Of a DNA stretch of 64,000 nucleotides, positions 22,450 through 34,088 are shown in pieces. Origin of the DNA: Amanita rubescens (taxonomy: Eukaryota; Basidiomycota; Agaricomycetes; Agaricales; Amanitaceae). Location of the stretch: assembly GCA_015039365.1 (NCBI GenBank), contig WION01000040.1:124001-188000 (forward strand), in the 5' to 3' direction. Position numbers and translations under genes: made by a program. The notes beneath the pieces are model-generated. The model did no database searches. It had not been told where the DNA came from and saw only the letters and a program-made list of their open reading frames with translations. Numbering within the stretch: position 1 is the first letter of the stretch; each line of letters begins with the position of its first letter.

Positions 22450-22871
22450 ATGGTTCAATTTACCACTATCACTTCTGTTGCATTTTTAGTTCAGCTTGCC
22501 CTGTTGGCCCAAATTTCGATTGGTCTCCCCATCACCGCGTGCGTATCATCATCATCCTCGGCCTCGTTAAGAGTACTGACTTATCACCAGTCGTCCCGAG
22601 GAAAAAAGGTCAGCTCTAAGGCACTATCTGATCTGTATCATCGTGATAACTGTGCACCCCCTAATTACAAAGACACTGCAAACGATCGTGGGTCGACGTT
22701 ACTGGACCCGGGCAGCTGTTAGCAGGTCTTGGAGTAGGTTGCGTTGCGACCTTTGCTGTTGCCGGGGCCGCGTATGGCTGTTACAAGTGCAATACCCGCG
22801 GCCGTCCAGCTGACGTTGAAGCCCAACACATTGAATTAACTCATCAACATCAAAGTACTTCCAGAGAGTAG
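22450..22871 (+). CDS. Small secreted or membrane protein with a single transmembrane helix
   Basis: Exons 22450-22538, 22591-22608 and 22673-22871 give 101 residues. The protein has a signal peptide (MVQFTTITSVAFLVQLALLA, cleaved around SIG-LP). A short ectodomain (ARPEEKRHCKRSWVDVTGPG) precedes a hydrophobic helix, LLAGLGVGCVATFAVAGAAYG, and a tail beginning CYKCNTRGR and rich in His and Gln. The middle exon is only 18 nt; it is needed to bring the helix into frame. This is a type I single-pass layout with a Cys-rich juxtamembrane CYKC. No family recognised. The alternative, an unspliced second exon, gives a frame that stops at 22722 and lacks the helix. Confidence 0.6.
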
Positions 22872-23552
22872 GGCAGAGCGATATCCAATGCGTTGTGCGG
22901 CTGAAAGTAACTCTTCTTTAAAGATCCCCCCCTAGTGCCCCTCCCCAATCGGATCCAGGGTACGGTTTAGCATTATCCAAGATATCAAGCGGTTGGAATT
23001 AATCTTATCTAAAAGACCCTCTACCCTGCCTGGAACTCGTTCACAACACCATCAAAGGTACGACATCCATGGCATTTAGCAGTTAAAATGAAAATTTCTC
23101 TAGACGCGATCTAACAAGGGGACAGTTTCTTGAAGACCACGAGAAGCGCGAATGGGATGAACTGGATTCACGGGACTTGGACTTGGACGAGCTGGACTAG
23201 CTAGAGATGTGTGTTATGCCCCTCGTCGAACGATTGTATACAATCTAGGTGCATGTTTCGTTCCCTAAGTGAATGCTAGTGACTCTTGAACCTAATGACA
23301 GTAAGCATTCAGGATGCGAAGAATGGTAATTGCCTCAGCAGCCTTGACGATGTTCATCTAGAGCTGAGCGGTTACAGCCTCAGACACCGCACCATCTACA
23401 GGGAATATGAATGATAACTGGCGGAGTAAATCACTAATATTTCGGGCACTTGCTACCGTAAAGATAAGGTTTCCTCATCAAACTTCTCGAAATCCAGATA
23501 GACCGATATATAGCGGACACGCTGGATCCGCATGCAGTGTTTCCATAAAAAG
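22872..23552. other. Spacer and promoter of BTB copy A
   Basis: No gene is seen. The last 120 bp (about 23430-23550) resemble the DNA upstream of BTB copy B (about 27750-27865), including CTCATCAA and AATCCAGATAGA blocks and a GTATCCGCATG-like block. Confidence 0.5.
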
Positions 23553-24389
23553 ATGAACGAACCTGACGGAAACCACCCCGCAACAGTCATAGCACACGAC
23601 ATGAAGTTACAAGAGTCAGAGGCTAGCAATTCCTCTTACCAAAGGCACGACAGCTTCTATCTCGAAGATGTATATTTCATGGTGAGTTGGATGTAGAAAA
23701 ACGACGCATTGCGAACTCTTACCTTTTTCAGTTCGACAACACGATCTTCAAATTCCCCAAACAGTACTTGGGAGACTCTCCCATATTCCAGAAACTTTTC
23801 AAAAACGACCCATGCGACACTGTTATCCAAGAAGCAAAGTTTTCAGGTAGCGGAACATCACCGAGGCCATACACTTGTAGCGGTGTGAAAAAAGAAACAT
23901 TCGCGTTTCTGTTGCAACTCTCGCGTCCGACGTAAGTTGCTGCCGACGTCTCATTCCCTTGAATAATTTGTTTTTAGGACAGATGATTGCAAAGCGACAG
24001 AACAAGAATGGATGGGCGTTCTTGATTTGGCTTCTCGATGGCGTATGGATAGGGTGTTGAATACAGCCGTGCGTCACTTGAGCGGCGCGCAATTGGATCC
24101 CGTCACCAAGCTGGAACTTGCAAAAAAGCATAATATTCGAGATAAAGAGTGGCTGTTCTCGGCCATCTGTGCACTGGCGAAAGACGGCGTGCAACTTACA
24201 GAGAGCCAGGCGCATCTTGTCGGGTGCGATGTAGCATTGAAGATCGCTAGAATACAGGGGATGGTCTATCCCCAGAGAAGACGACTGTTTGACGATGACG
24301 ATGATTGGAAGCTGATCATGGATAAGTTGGAGAAGGAGGGGATTCTTAAAGACAAATGGCAGTCTGCGGTTAATATTTTTTTTCAGTGA
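23553..24389 (+). CDS. BTB/POZ-like protein, copy A
   Basis: Exons 23553-23681, 23732-23931 and 23978-24389 give 246 residues; an in-frame ATG at 23532 is an alternative start. The order FYLEDVYFMFDNTIFKFPKQ, then YLGDSPIFQKLF, then a GTSPRPYTCSGVKKETFAFLLQL segment fits the fungal BTB fold, followed by a helical C-terminal half (EWMGVLDLASRWRMDRVLNT; KLELAKKHNI). Such proteins are numerous in Agaricomycetes and usually lack an assigned role. A second copy on the same strand lies 4.3 kb downstream. Ends with an intact stop. Confidence 0.8.
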
Positions 24390-24791
24390 CTATAGAAATG
24401 CCCCGATTATCATCTGCCCAGTGTTGAAAACCATGTATCCTCTTTCGCAATCTGCATTGATTACAAGTGGGCCAGACTCACTGTTGTATATGACAACATT
24501 ATGTACGTTTATTATAGTAGTTACGCGATGCGTCCGACCGGAGAATTTAGTCTGAACTGCTGACAAGTCCAGGATAGTTAAAACTTCCAATGTGAAAGGG
24601 ACCGTTATTAGTATTAAGACATAGCTAGCGCTTTGACAAAATAAGAGAAGAAAGATGAACCATGGGATTAAGAACATTGCGGTATCACATAGGTATCGCC
24701 GTGTGGTCTGACATCTTAATCATCGATTAGCATCTATCACTCTGTTAACTCCGTCAATTACGTTGTCGACAGTTTTGCGCGAAAAACTGGC
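24390..24791. other. Spacer between converging BTB genes
   Basis: Convergent 3' ends of BTB copy A (plus) and the minus-strand BTB gene. The minus frame 24390-24677 has a hydrophobic run but no supporting context. Nothing else seen. Confidence 0.4.
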
Positions 24792-26242
24792 TCACGCTTT
24801 AAAATATTTACCATCCCCCTCTGGTAAGCCCTCGTCCATACTGTGCAATCCAAAGTGTTGGACAATCCGTTCTGGCAATTCTTCAAAGAAATTCAAGCTG
24901 CACATGCTGGACGTTGCATGCGGATCCTGATCACCATTTAATCAGGAAATGCCATCAAGCGTTGAATTCAAGACCATATCATACCGTTCCTGCACCGTTA
25001 CCGAAAAATAAATCATGCCTAAGCTCGTTGATCTTGATGACCAAGCCAATTCCGAGCCTCTGTCCTTCTTCGAGGGTGAGAGGCTTTTCACGTGTACAAA
25101 GCTCGCTATATGCATCCACAATCCACGACTTGACGCCATAACGTCTCCCGAGAACAGCTTTGTCGAGCACGGACGCTCTAGGTGCTACGTTGGAAACTGA
25201 TAATTCATAAATACTTGGAAACTCCAGCTTGGACGAAATATCCATGACAGAAATCCACTCTTCCGTAGATGAAATGTCGCACTGCGCGTACGAGCTGTCG
25301 TTAGTTAGCGAGGATTCAGCACGCCACGGTAACAGGCCTACGTTGGATATAGGATGGACAGTAACCTGTCAAAATCAATAGTAGTCATGTCGGGTAGGTG
25401 GATTGGGATTTGGGGTCGCGCGACAGAAGCAGAAGATCCTGGTTTCAGACAAGTGAAAATCGCGGGGAAAAGAGATGAATAGTGTTCAAAGAAATGGCGA
25501 TGAACTTTGTACAACGAGTTCTCAACCTGGCATTAATCAGAGCAAATGTCCTGCTCGCTTAATAAAGTGTACTCACCAGGAGCTCAAGCGTACCATCATT
25601 GAAAAAGAATCTTGGATGTGGGATGTAGTCGTCACGCGATGAGAGCACCCAACTTGCGACAGACTCGGTGCCGAGGCCATTCAGATCTAGTATTTCTGAC
25701 CCTCCGTCAACCGCACTGGATCCGGAACAGCTCGCATCTGGAGAAAACGGCCGTGCATTCGGGTCCCACTTTCGTGCACGGGATGTTGCCATACTCGATC
25801 CTGTCCGTCGCGAAGACGAAGACGCTCTGACGCGCGAAATCGATTTGGAACATGGCGGGATTTTGGCAGGTGACTTTGATTTGTTTATTTCTGCAGAGTT
25901 GGAAATCAAGTCAACAACAACAGGCCCTGGACCTGGACTACGTTCAGTAGCCTTTACGGTGTCCTTGACCGGGCTTGTTGGGACGGCCATGACCCGGACT
26001 ACCCCGTTCACGCAATTAACCACATACCGGTTCGGGCCCGGCGTGACCATTTTGCTAGGTGGCGGCGCCATTTCTTCTCTATTGCCCGCCGCGGCGCCGA
26101 ATGGGTTAGGGTGCCAGGTGACTGATTTTAGAGTTTGGCGATCTGGAGGATCCTGTCGAAGCTCTTCCAAGGCACGGCGGACATTGAGGCTAAGCTCTTC
26201 TTCGGTATATGGGCAACCACCAACGCCTCGCCCAATAGACAT
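24792..26242 (-). CDS. BTB-domain protein with a long disordered N-terminus
   Basis: Exons 26242-25577, 25526-25342, 25294-24985 and 24926-24792 join in phase to 431 residues. Residues 1-190 are Pro/Ser/Arg-rich and probably disordered. The BTB fold starts with HPRFFFNDGTLELLVENSLY, continues KVHRHFFEHYSSLF, then DFDRLLSILYP and the helical EEWISVMDISSKLEFPSIYE. The intron between LYP and SYAQCD (25341-25295) removes an in-frame stop. The last exon carries an acidic tail. This type of BTB protein is common in basidiomycetes and has no defined partner. The family differs from BTB copies A and B that flank it. A TTG-initiated extension upstream to 26284 was rejected as start. Confidence 0.75.
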
Positions 26243-27867
26243 CTCCCTCGTCCCCGCTGCTTTTATGGTGGAATGCTGAAACAACCTAACTGCGATTGGA
26301 TGTAAGTGTCGCGTTCAACTCTGCCGATGATCGTCTTACCACCATTCTTATTGACCATGGCGGTGGGTGAAAGGGAAGAGTTCCAAGGAGCGGAAATAAT
26401 GAACGACGATCATTACCATAGATCGTATTACTATTCATAGTAATGTAGGTTGTCAATGACGTTTACTGATTAACTTTGTTGGCGTCTACAGGATCCAAGT
26501 CCATTCGCGTGCAAACGATGGCAAATCAACAATCCACGAAGTCATGAATCATCGAGGTACTCTGCCAAGACCAACAGCCAAGTATAGTCGCTAACGCATT
26601 TCGCACAAATAACAGCGATTCCTCCTGTAGGACATCATTGACAGGCTACAATATAACATTGCATTTATTAAAAGGCGAGCGCAACTTGAGTAATGCAATT
26701 CAGTGTTCGCACTGCGAAAACGAGACACGTTCGAAGAACCTGTTCCGGTTGAGAACAAACTCTCGTCGTTCATAAATTTAGCAGTGTCCAGGAAGTTAAT
26801 TTGAATACTTTGTCCTGAAATCCGTGGGGCAGTTTATTCAGGATAGTCCCTCCAAGCGCAAAGCCACGGGTATTGTATATTTCGCCTTCGTCACGGCAAT
26901 CTTCCAATGTCGCTGTACTATCCAGAAGGGTACAACTGACATCATACACAAGTGGGAATAACGAGGTCAAGAACCTTCCCATCTGACCCCGGATGACAGT
27001 CTTTTCACTTGGAGAGATGTCTTCTGGTGGGCTTTAAAAGCGCGGTTCTAAGTTCCTCGGATATAGCACTATCTAACTTGGCGACGTCAGCGTCATATGC
27101 AGTCGCCATCCCAGGCTTCGCGCGAAAATTTGAACTTTGATACGTAGTTCCTTGTTACCTTCTGGTGCTGATTGAACTTGTCCATTACTAGTCGATTCAT
27201 CAATTGCATCATTGTAAATTCGCGAAGGGTTGTTAAGGGCAACCGGTAACCTGCAATGTCTATAGACTGTGAACATATCTCCACCTTGAGAGCACAAGAA
27301 ACAACGTACCTGCACGGCATATCAGACATGCTCAGCGCCAAGCCAAGCCTGAAAATCTTCGAAGTCAGGGATTATGCGGAAAATTGAAGCCTCACAGTTC
27401 TGGCTGTCATTGCGAGCCTTCTGAGTTCAGACGAAAGTTGAAGGGAAGCAACAGGTCGTGTGAGATGGTTCGTAGATAAGCCGGAGACCCACTTTCCCCA
27501 GGCCAGGCACTATCGATGAATAGACCCGCCAGTCTTGTTTGAGAATCTACAAACAAACAAAAAGACCGGCCAGTGTAGCGGTGAAAAGAATACGCAAGTA
27601 CCAGAGCGTCTGGGTCAAGATATTCGCGAGAATTAAGTTTTTCATCGTAAAAGACCAAGGTAGCCGTGGGAAATGGATTTCGCGCCACACGATTCTTCGA
27701 CGTATCCGATATTATGTATCCTAGGTAGGACAGGGAAAGGAAGCTTGGGGACTAACGTCTATGCGGGAAGGCGAAGTAAAATTTTCTCATCAAGCTGCGC
27801 AGAATCCAGATAGAACCCCTAGATAGCAAACATGCTGTATCCGCATGTATGCACTCCAGCAGATAAA
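26243..27867. other. Gene-poor stretch with unassigned minus-strand frames
   Basis: Minus frames 27407-27688 (ATATLVFYDEKLN-like, then a FCLFVDSQTRLAGLF stretch), 27073-27341 and 26770-26982 read partly like protein but I could not join them or name a family. They may be the remains of one gene. The last 120 bp mirror the promoter of BTB copy A. Confidence 0.3.
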
Positions 27868-28804
27868 ATGGGGAACAGACTTGAAGCGGAAACCAGTAGC
27901 ACGATAGTCATGGGGGATGATATGAGGTTGGAAACTTTGCATTTAGAGACCACCTCTTCCACCGTCCAAAGGCACGCTATGCTTTACCTCGAAGACGTAC
28001 ATTTCGTGGTGAGTAGACAATCGAAATAACGATGTATGACAACTCACGGCCCCTCAGTTTGACGAAAAGATGTTCAAACTCCCAAAACTCTACTTGCAGG
28101 AGTCGCCTACATTCCAACAACTGTTTGCAGGCATTCAAAAAACGGAATTCACTGGAAACGGCACGTCTGGGAAGCCATATAGTTGTCAAGGAGTAAAGCA
28201 AGAACAGTTTGCTTCTCTATTGCGAGTCTTGACCACGACGTACGCCTCTTTCTACAGGCTGTTCCATTAACTCAATTCAATCTCATTGTAGCACAAAAAA
28301 TTACGTGGACAAAGTGACGACGCAGGAGTGGAAGGACGTTTTCGAACTAGCTTCTCGATGGCGCATGGAAAAGACGGTGAACATAGCTGTGCATCATCTG
28401 AGCAGCATGGAATTAGACCCCATTATGAAGCTAGAGTTCGCCAAAAAACATAACATTCAAGATAAAGAGTGGCGATTCTCAGCTATTCACAAACTAGTGA
28501 AGGATGATACGCGACTCACAGAGAAGGCAGGCAGATCTTATTGGACTACGATGTTGCGTTGAAAATCGCCAGAATACAGGGTATGGTTCATGTGCAAGGC
28601 AAACAGCCATTTGGCAATGACGATGACTGGAAGTTATTCATGGAGAGGCTGGCCGAGAAGGGAATAATCAAGGATAAACGGAAGTTGGCGACTGCTCTTC
28701 GATTCCCTGCTCCGCCCAGGTTGTTGCCAATGCTAGGATATAGAATAGTTCGCGCAACTTTCGCATTGATGTTTTGTATTGCTTTCCTGTTGTTCATGCC
28801 GTAA
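27868..28804 (+). pseudogene. BTB/POZ-like protein, copy B, frame broken
   Basis: Exons 27868-28008, 28058-28239 and 28292 onward follow copy A (23553-24389) closely: FDEKMFKLPKLYLQESPTFQQLF, SGKPYSCQGVKQE, ELASRWRMEKTVN, KLEFAKKHNIQDKEW. At about 28520-28545 two extra bases appear relative to copy A (one before CAGGCAGATCTT, one before CGATG), so the frame ends at 28562. The copy A-like frame resumes (DYDVALKIARIQGM) and runs to 28804, ending in a hydrophobic stretch, IVRATFALMFCIAFLLF, that copy A lacks. It is either a pseudogene truncated by about 85 residues or two sequencing errors. Introns sit at the same sites as in copy A. Confidence 0.75.
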
Positions 28805-31350
28805 ATAATGTATTCTAGACCTCTTTCGGAATAATAGTAGATCTCTTCTTTTTTCCTTGCCGGGCTCGCGTTGAAAAGAATTTGGGTTTGGTCGGGAGCG
28901 AACGCCAGAGGCAGGAGACAAGGTAGAAATCAATGTCAGGAGAATCTATTTGCATTGCCCCCATTGCACTAGGGCCAGTGAGAAGCAATACGTCCGTCAC
29001 GCATAAGCGTCGATATTCGGAAGTTTGAGAGATTGGTTCGCAATGAGCATAACCGTCAATGAGTCCTTTCCAATGAACGTGCATGCAGTGGCGGGGCCGC
29101 AGTGACAGTGATCGTCGGTGCCTAGTTGCCAAAAGAGGTTCATTTTCCCACCACTTGCCATGTCGGAAAAGCCAAGAATGCGGAGGTGTAACGAACCGAG
29201 ACAAAAGAGCACTGAATATTTAAGATTAGATTAATAGGCTGCTTCAAGTCCTCCAGCCATTGCAATTGCCAGCGTGTTCTCGCCAACAGTTTGTAAGATA
29301 ACGAAGCAAGCCCATTTACTGCCTCGGTAGGACAATTGAAAGCGAGCGTCCAGCGTCATGCATAGTACAAATCACATGTGTTGAGGATGGCCTTAACCTT
29401 AGAGAATGCAGCTCTTGTCAATCGCGATGATGACCAAAATGTCACTGCGTAGATCAACTGCCCGTAGAATACGTGGCGATGAGTCGGTGACTAGTGACCT
29501 GTTAGTCTCGACAAAAGACAAATCCGGCAAGCGGATTACCTCTCCCATGTTTCCGTGCTCGATTGGGTACGGTACCCAAACCCAAACGGGGGAGCACTTA
29601 GTTGAGCCTAGGTGAGCTGTGATCGGCGAAACATTGTCGCTCCGCTCCGTTCATCCAAATCCAGCACGAATCGAATGAGGATAAAGAGGCAGAAGTACGC
29701 CACAGGATGCACTACTGTCCAAAACCACGGCAGACTCCGGCCACTTCGGAATCACTATATCCGAGGCTTTGGAAGTCGCCAGGTCAGTGAATACAAGAGA
29801 ACTTTCCATAAAAAACGATAAACGTTCATCCAGATGGAGTGGAATGAAATTAATCTTCCGGCGGTTGCTCAATCCGATGGGGGCATTTCCCGAGGCTTCG
29901 ATTGTCTGGACACATAGTGGGGAGAAAATGCTGTTCAAATGTCGTCCTTGACATTCCACGGGAATGGGAATAAGGTTCCAAGCGAGAAGATATTTCTTGA
30001 CAGGCCTAGGAAAATTAAGTAAACTTTGAGTTTCTAAGATGTTGATGTTGAACTATACCATAAATCGTCGTGGGGGCAGCGTGTAAAAACCATAATTAAA
30101 TCAGTACCTTGTCTAACCATTCTAGTACCATGGATGAGGACTAAGCCAGGGTTAAGAAAAGGTGACAGATACGGGCCACACGGCGAGTACAATGTCAAAA
30201 CTTTTGCGATTGAACCTGGCGTTCAATCTCCTCCATAATTAAGCTCGATAACGTACCTGTAGGTCCAATATCAATATTAATACGGCATCGTCATATAGCT
30301 AGACGCTTTTTGAATTGTCAAGTTCCGTAACAAGGACGGCTAAAACCCTTAAATGCGAGCCGCGGGGGTAGAGATGATCAATGGAGTAAAATGCGAGCTG
30401 CCAGCGCAACTAAAGCCCACTAGGCCTCTAGAACAACCTACGGAATGCCGCGATAAGTTCGGTGTTGAGATCAGATATGACTTTCCAGAATGTACCGTGC
30501 GTTCTAGCGTTCTAGCGTCCTAGTTTATCGGTCTCTCTTCACCGCGCAATAATATGTCGACCATTTGTTGAAGATCGTCGCGTCCTCGAAACAACGGCAT
30601 CCCGGCATCAAAACCACCGTCCAAAACTTTAATTCTATGCGGAGCTACCTCGTATCCCAAAGTTGTGTTCAGCCAGGTTCAGTCCCCTTTTGTTCTGAGC
30701 CAGGATCTCGGGTCGAACCCTCTTAACGTACCTGCTGACAAGTTTGATCGGACCCGTTCCTTCATTTCGGACAGATAGGAGCATCCTGGAGCATCGCCTT
30801 TCATGGACAAGATGCCTCGGTATCTATAGGATCAAAAAATACATCTGGGGTAAGTCAGAATACGAAGAAGCTACGCCAGGCTTGTTACGCATCGACATGA
30901 TCAGAAAGAAGCAGCGTGACATTGATGTGTGAGTTGCCGGTTTTCAGAAGCTCATTGAATCAATGCCTTGCCCCAAGTAGAACAATTCCGTGCACATTCA
31001 TAATGACAAGAAATTCATCGGACGTTAACATCTCCGGTCGATTCCCTGAATACGCCTAGCGGAAGAAGCCAACCTGAGCATTCGCACGTAGCATTGGGTA
31101 TATCAATGTGTTCGAATGGCAGTCAGTGCGGGGAGAACCAACTTGCTATTATGGTTTAGGCATTGAACGTAACTTGGAGGTCTTAGGTCACTGATCATCA
31201 ATTATATTGAATTTGTGCGTTCCATTGGGTCTATTGTTGTAGCCATGCTCCCATGGCCACCCACGTACATGTCTACGTGAGTCTTAACAAGGTATTGCAC
31301 TGCTACAGCTTTCAATGTTGACAGATTTCATTCGTGCACGCTGACAGTGT
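28805..31350. other. Long region without a convincing gene
   Basis: Only fragments look coding: minus 29651-29959 (a run containing FIPLHLDERLSFFMESSL), minus 28815-29204, and a minus stretch at about 30540-30690 coding RIKVLDGGFDAGMPLF and ending DILLRGEERPIN before a stop. No starts or consistent introns join them. A 24-bp run at about 30503-30526 contains three GTTCTAGC/GTCCTAG units. The region looks like decayed genic DNA. Confidence 0.35.
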
Positions 31351-32686
31351 TTATATCAATAGGGAAAACAGTTTTCGAGCGACCTGCCTCACCAGTGCAA
31401 ATGAAACACCGCGATATACCCATTGAAAGATTTCCTTAAACTCTGGATGAGACCGGCCAACCATCATTCCCATTTTCGGGTCTTTCGTCCACACCAATAC
31501 ATCCAACGTTGTTTTCTTAATCATCTGTTGTTTCATACAGTCAAATCATGGTGTGCTCAATAGGATTCAGTCACTCACGTTCTTATTGAGCCTCTCGATG
31601 TCAGCCTCGCCGGTATCTGGCGCCTTTTCCCCATTTGCAACATTAAGCCCAAAGACATCCGCGTCCTCTGTCCGGCGCCCTTTGCGCTTCACCTTCGCTA
31701 TGGCGGGGATAACAGGGACTTTGAATATTTCTTCTCCATCGAGTTTGGGTTTTTTTCGTCACATCGCTCGCCAAACTACTGCCGACGCTTGCAACTCGCT
31801 TTAATTCACGCATATCATGAAGGGATCCCAGGCTATTACTGCTCCCTGCCCTCTTCATTTCGTGCGCCCCCACTGATCTCACCTTTGATCCCAAACAAGA
31901 ACAAAGGTGGTTTCCTTGGAATAGGATCGTCTGGTCTAGGTAATCTAGCGCGCGGACGAGTTTCTGGAGGCCGTGTGGATGAGCCGCGCAACGACTAATT
32001 GGGTCGTACGACGTGTACAAGTAGAGACAGCCCCTCGCGATTCTTCCATCTTGGCGAAAATGACCATGTAAGTCGTTTCTGGGCCATCTTTAAACCAGCG
32101 GTCATCTATTGTCAGCAAATGAAGAGTCCGAAGTACCCACCTGTGTCTCCCAATGCAATTTTGATACCTAGTCCCGATACATCTGGTAATACCTCCTCCT
32201 TTTCTTTACCCTTACTACTAACAGGTCTTAAAACGTTTTCGAGAACTCTATCGGCACATGATCCCAAACAAAATAAATTCTCAAAATAAATTCTTGTCAA
32301 AATAGCATTTGGATGTATGTCCCTACTGAGCGTTAAATCAAAGACCTTCCCGCTATTAAGAAACTCACATTACAACGCCTCCACTTTTATCCATCCACAC
32401 TGTCGGATAGGCGGACTGTGCCCATAAACCTCAGAGTTGGCCTGCCACGCATACTTTCCAAGGCTAATGCTAACGGGTTCTTTAAAAGAGAGCTATCATT
32501 ATAGTGGGATCCGCCAGGTGTTTGAGATGCATGTCGATTCTTCGACGGAGTCTCTATACGCGCACAGAATGTGATGCCATCAAGGGTGAGATGTGAGTCT
32601 GGTAAGCTAAGCGCTCCACGGTAGAGCAGGCGATATGACGCCGACGTGGAGGAGGGTGTGGAGGGCGTCGTGATGGCAAGAGGCAA
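31351..32686 (-). CDS. Probable Sld7/MTBP-type DNA replication initiation protein
   Basis: Minus-strand coding segments include YRLLYRGALSLPDSHLTLDG, NPLALALE, a DIHPNAILTRIYFENLFCL segment, a Lys/Arg-rich middle (KVKRKGRRTEDADVFGLNV) and a C-terminal block IKKTTLDVLVW followed by GRSHPEFKEIFQWVYRGVSFAL. The last block has the look of the Sld7 C-terminal domain, in which the motif (S/T)HPEFKE(I/L)F..(V/I)YRG(V/T).FAL recurs. Sld7 (MTBP in animals) helps Sld3 load Cdc45 at origins. Clear introns: one ending about 32335, and one near 31555-31537 (GTGAGT...CAG). The first exon-exon join near 32400 is ambiguous and no in-frame ATG was found at the 5' end; the listed right end is a TTG. Splicing after FAL is also uncertain. 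Confidence 0.5.
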
Positions 32687-32761
32687 GTTGGCGTGTCATC
32701 AAGACGCGTTGACGGTTGTTGACGCGTCGTGATCGATTGATCTATGACGTCACAGTACTAC

Positions 32762-34088
32762 TTAGCTGTAATCGTAGAATCCTTTACCGTTCTTCTTGCC
32801 TAGCCAACCTGCGTCCACCATCCGCTCTAACAAAATGCTGGGTCTGTACTTAGAATCTCCTGTGCCATCGTACAACGTTTTCTGGATAGCTAGACATGTA
32901 TCAAGCCCAATGCTATAAGCAAGCGTCAGCGTGTAAGATCCAAAGAGGGATTATGACGCACAAATCGGCTGTAGATTTGTTAGTTTGAACTAATCCATTA
33001 CGGGAAATACTCACCAAGTTGTAGAGGACCCATAGGATGATTCATTCCAAGCTTGAGTGTCGTATCGATATCTTCACGTGTTGCTATTCCCTGCGAGCGA
33101 GTTGTTTCCGCACTTCTGCCGGGAAAAAATAGATATCAAGAAAACATACCTTTTCCAGATGCATAATAGCCTGAAACCCATTAGAGAGATAGGTGCTAAA
33201 GTTGGAAAGGATTTACCTCGTTAATGAACGGCATCAATAGCGCATTTGAAACGAAGCCTGGGACGTCTTTCGACGTCGTAACCTCTGCAAATGATAACCT
33301 GAGAAATGCAATTCACAGTTTAGTGAATGTAGGCTACCCTTTCCACAAGCAATCGCAAAGGCTCGCGCTCTGTCAAGTGTCTCGGGCGTAGTTTGCAATG
33401 CAGAGATGAGTTCAACAAGTTTCTACTCCATTCAATTATAGCATTTCAGAGAAGAGTTCCGGCATATTGGATCTCATGGCGTACCATGACAGGAACAGGA
33501 TTGAAGAAGTGAAGCCCTGGCCAATTAGCTCCAAGTGATCAAAAAGAACACAACAAAGACTTACCGACAACGCGTCCTGCACTTTTCTTCCCTTGCTCAC
33601 TGGAGGGGCTGATGCCCTGCGGTACAGCGGAAGCTGCGATTTTGGTAATACTTATGGAGCTCGTGTTCGTTGCTAGAATTGCATCAGGTCTCAACTCTTG
33701 CGAAAATGTGGAGAATATAGATTGCTTCAGTGACAGGTTCTCTGAGACAGCCTATACACGTTCTTCCATTCGTTGATCGCGGGACAAGCATGACTGGATT
33801 GAAGCGCACCTCAACAACCATATCCACGTCCCTTAGCCCCTTAAGTCCATCCACGACAGTAATCCTATCCCTCGCTTCTTTGGCCTCTTCGGTGGTTAAC
33901 CTTCCCTTTCCAACATCCTTCTCTAACAGTTTGTCGGTAAGGGCCAACCCCTTCTTCACTTGCTCTGGGCTCTTGTCGTGCAGCAACACAGGTACCCTGG
34001 CGCGGAGTGCAGAGATGAGAGCGATACCCATCCCCATTTGGCCTGCTCCTAGAACTCCAAGGGTTCGTATTCCATGTGCTATGCTCAT
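32762..34088 (-). CDS. 3-hydroxyacyl-CoA dehydrogenase (3-hydroxybutyryl-CoA type)
   Basis: ATG 34088-34086 begins [19 protein letters not shown], a Rossmann NAD-binding loop (GxGxMGxGIA). The segments [20 protein letters not shown], the HFFNPVPVM strand, [12 protein letters not shown], the [20 protein letters not shown] motif, and [20 protein letters not shown] follow, and the C-terminus reads [18 protein letters not shown], stop at 32764-32762. These are the usual motifs of monofunctional short-chain 3-hydroxyacyl-CoA dehydrogenases of about 300 residues. It oxidises 3-hydroxyacyl-CoA to 3-ketoacyl-CoA with NAD+ in beta-oxidation, in mitochondria or peroxisomes; no PTS1-type tail is seen. 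At least six introns interrupt the gene; I did not place every boundary. Confidence 0.9.

Noticed and set aside
30655..30735. A tRNA-like T-arm (CTCGGGTCGAACCC)
   Set aside because: The T-loop does not fit GGTTCGANNCC closely and I could not fold a D-arm, anticodon arm and acceptor stem around it.
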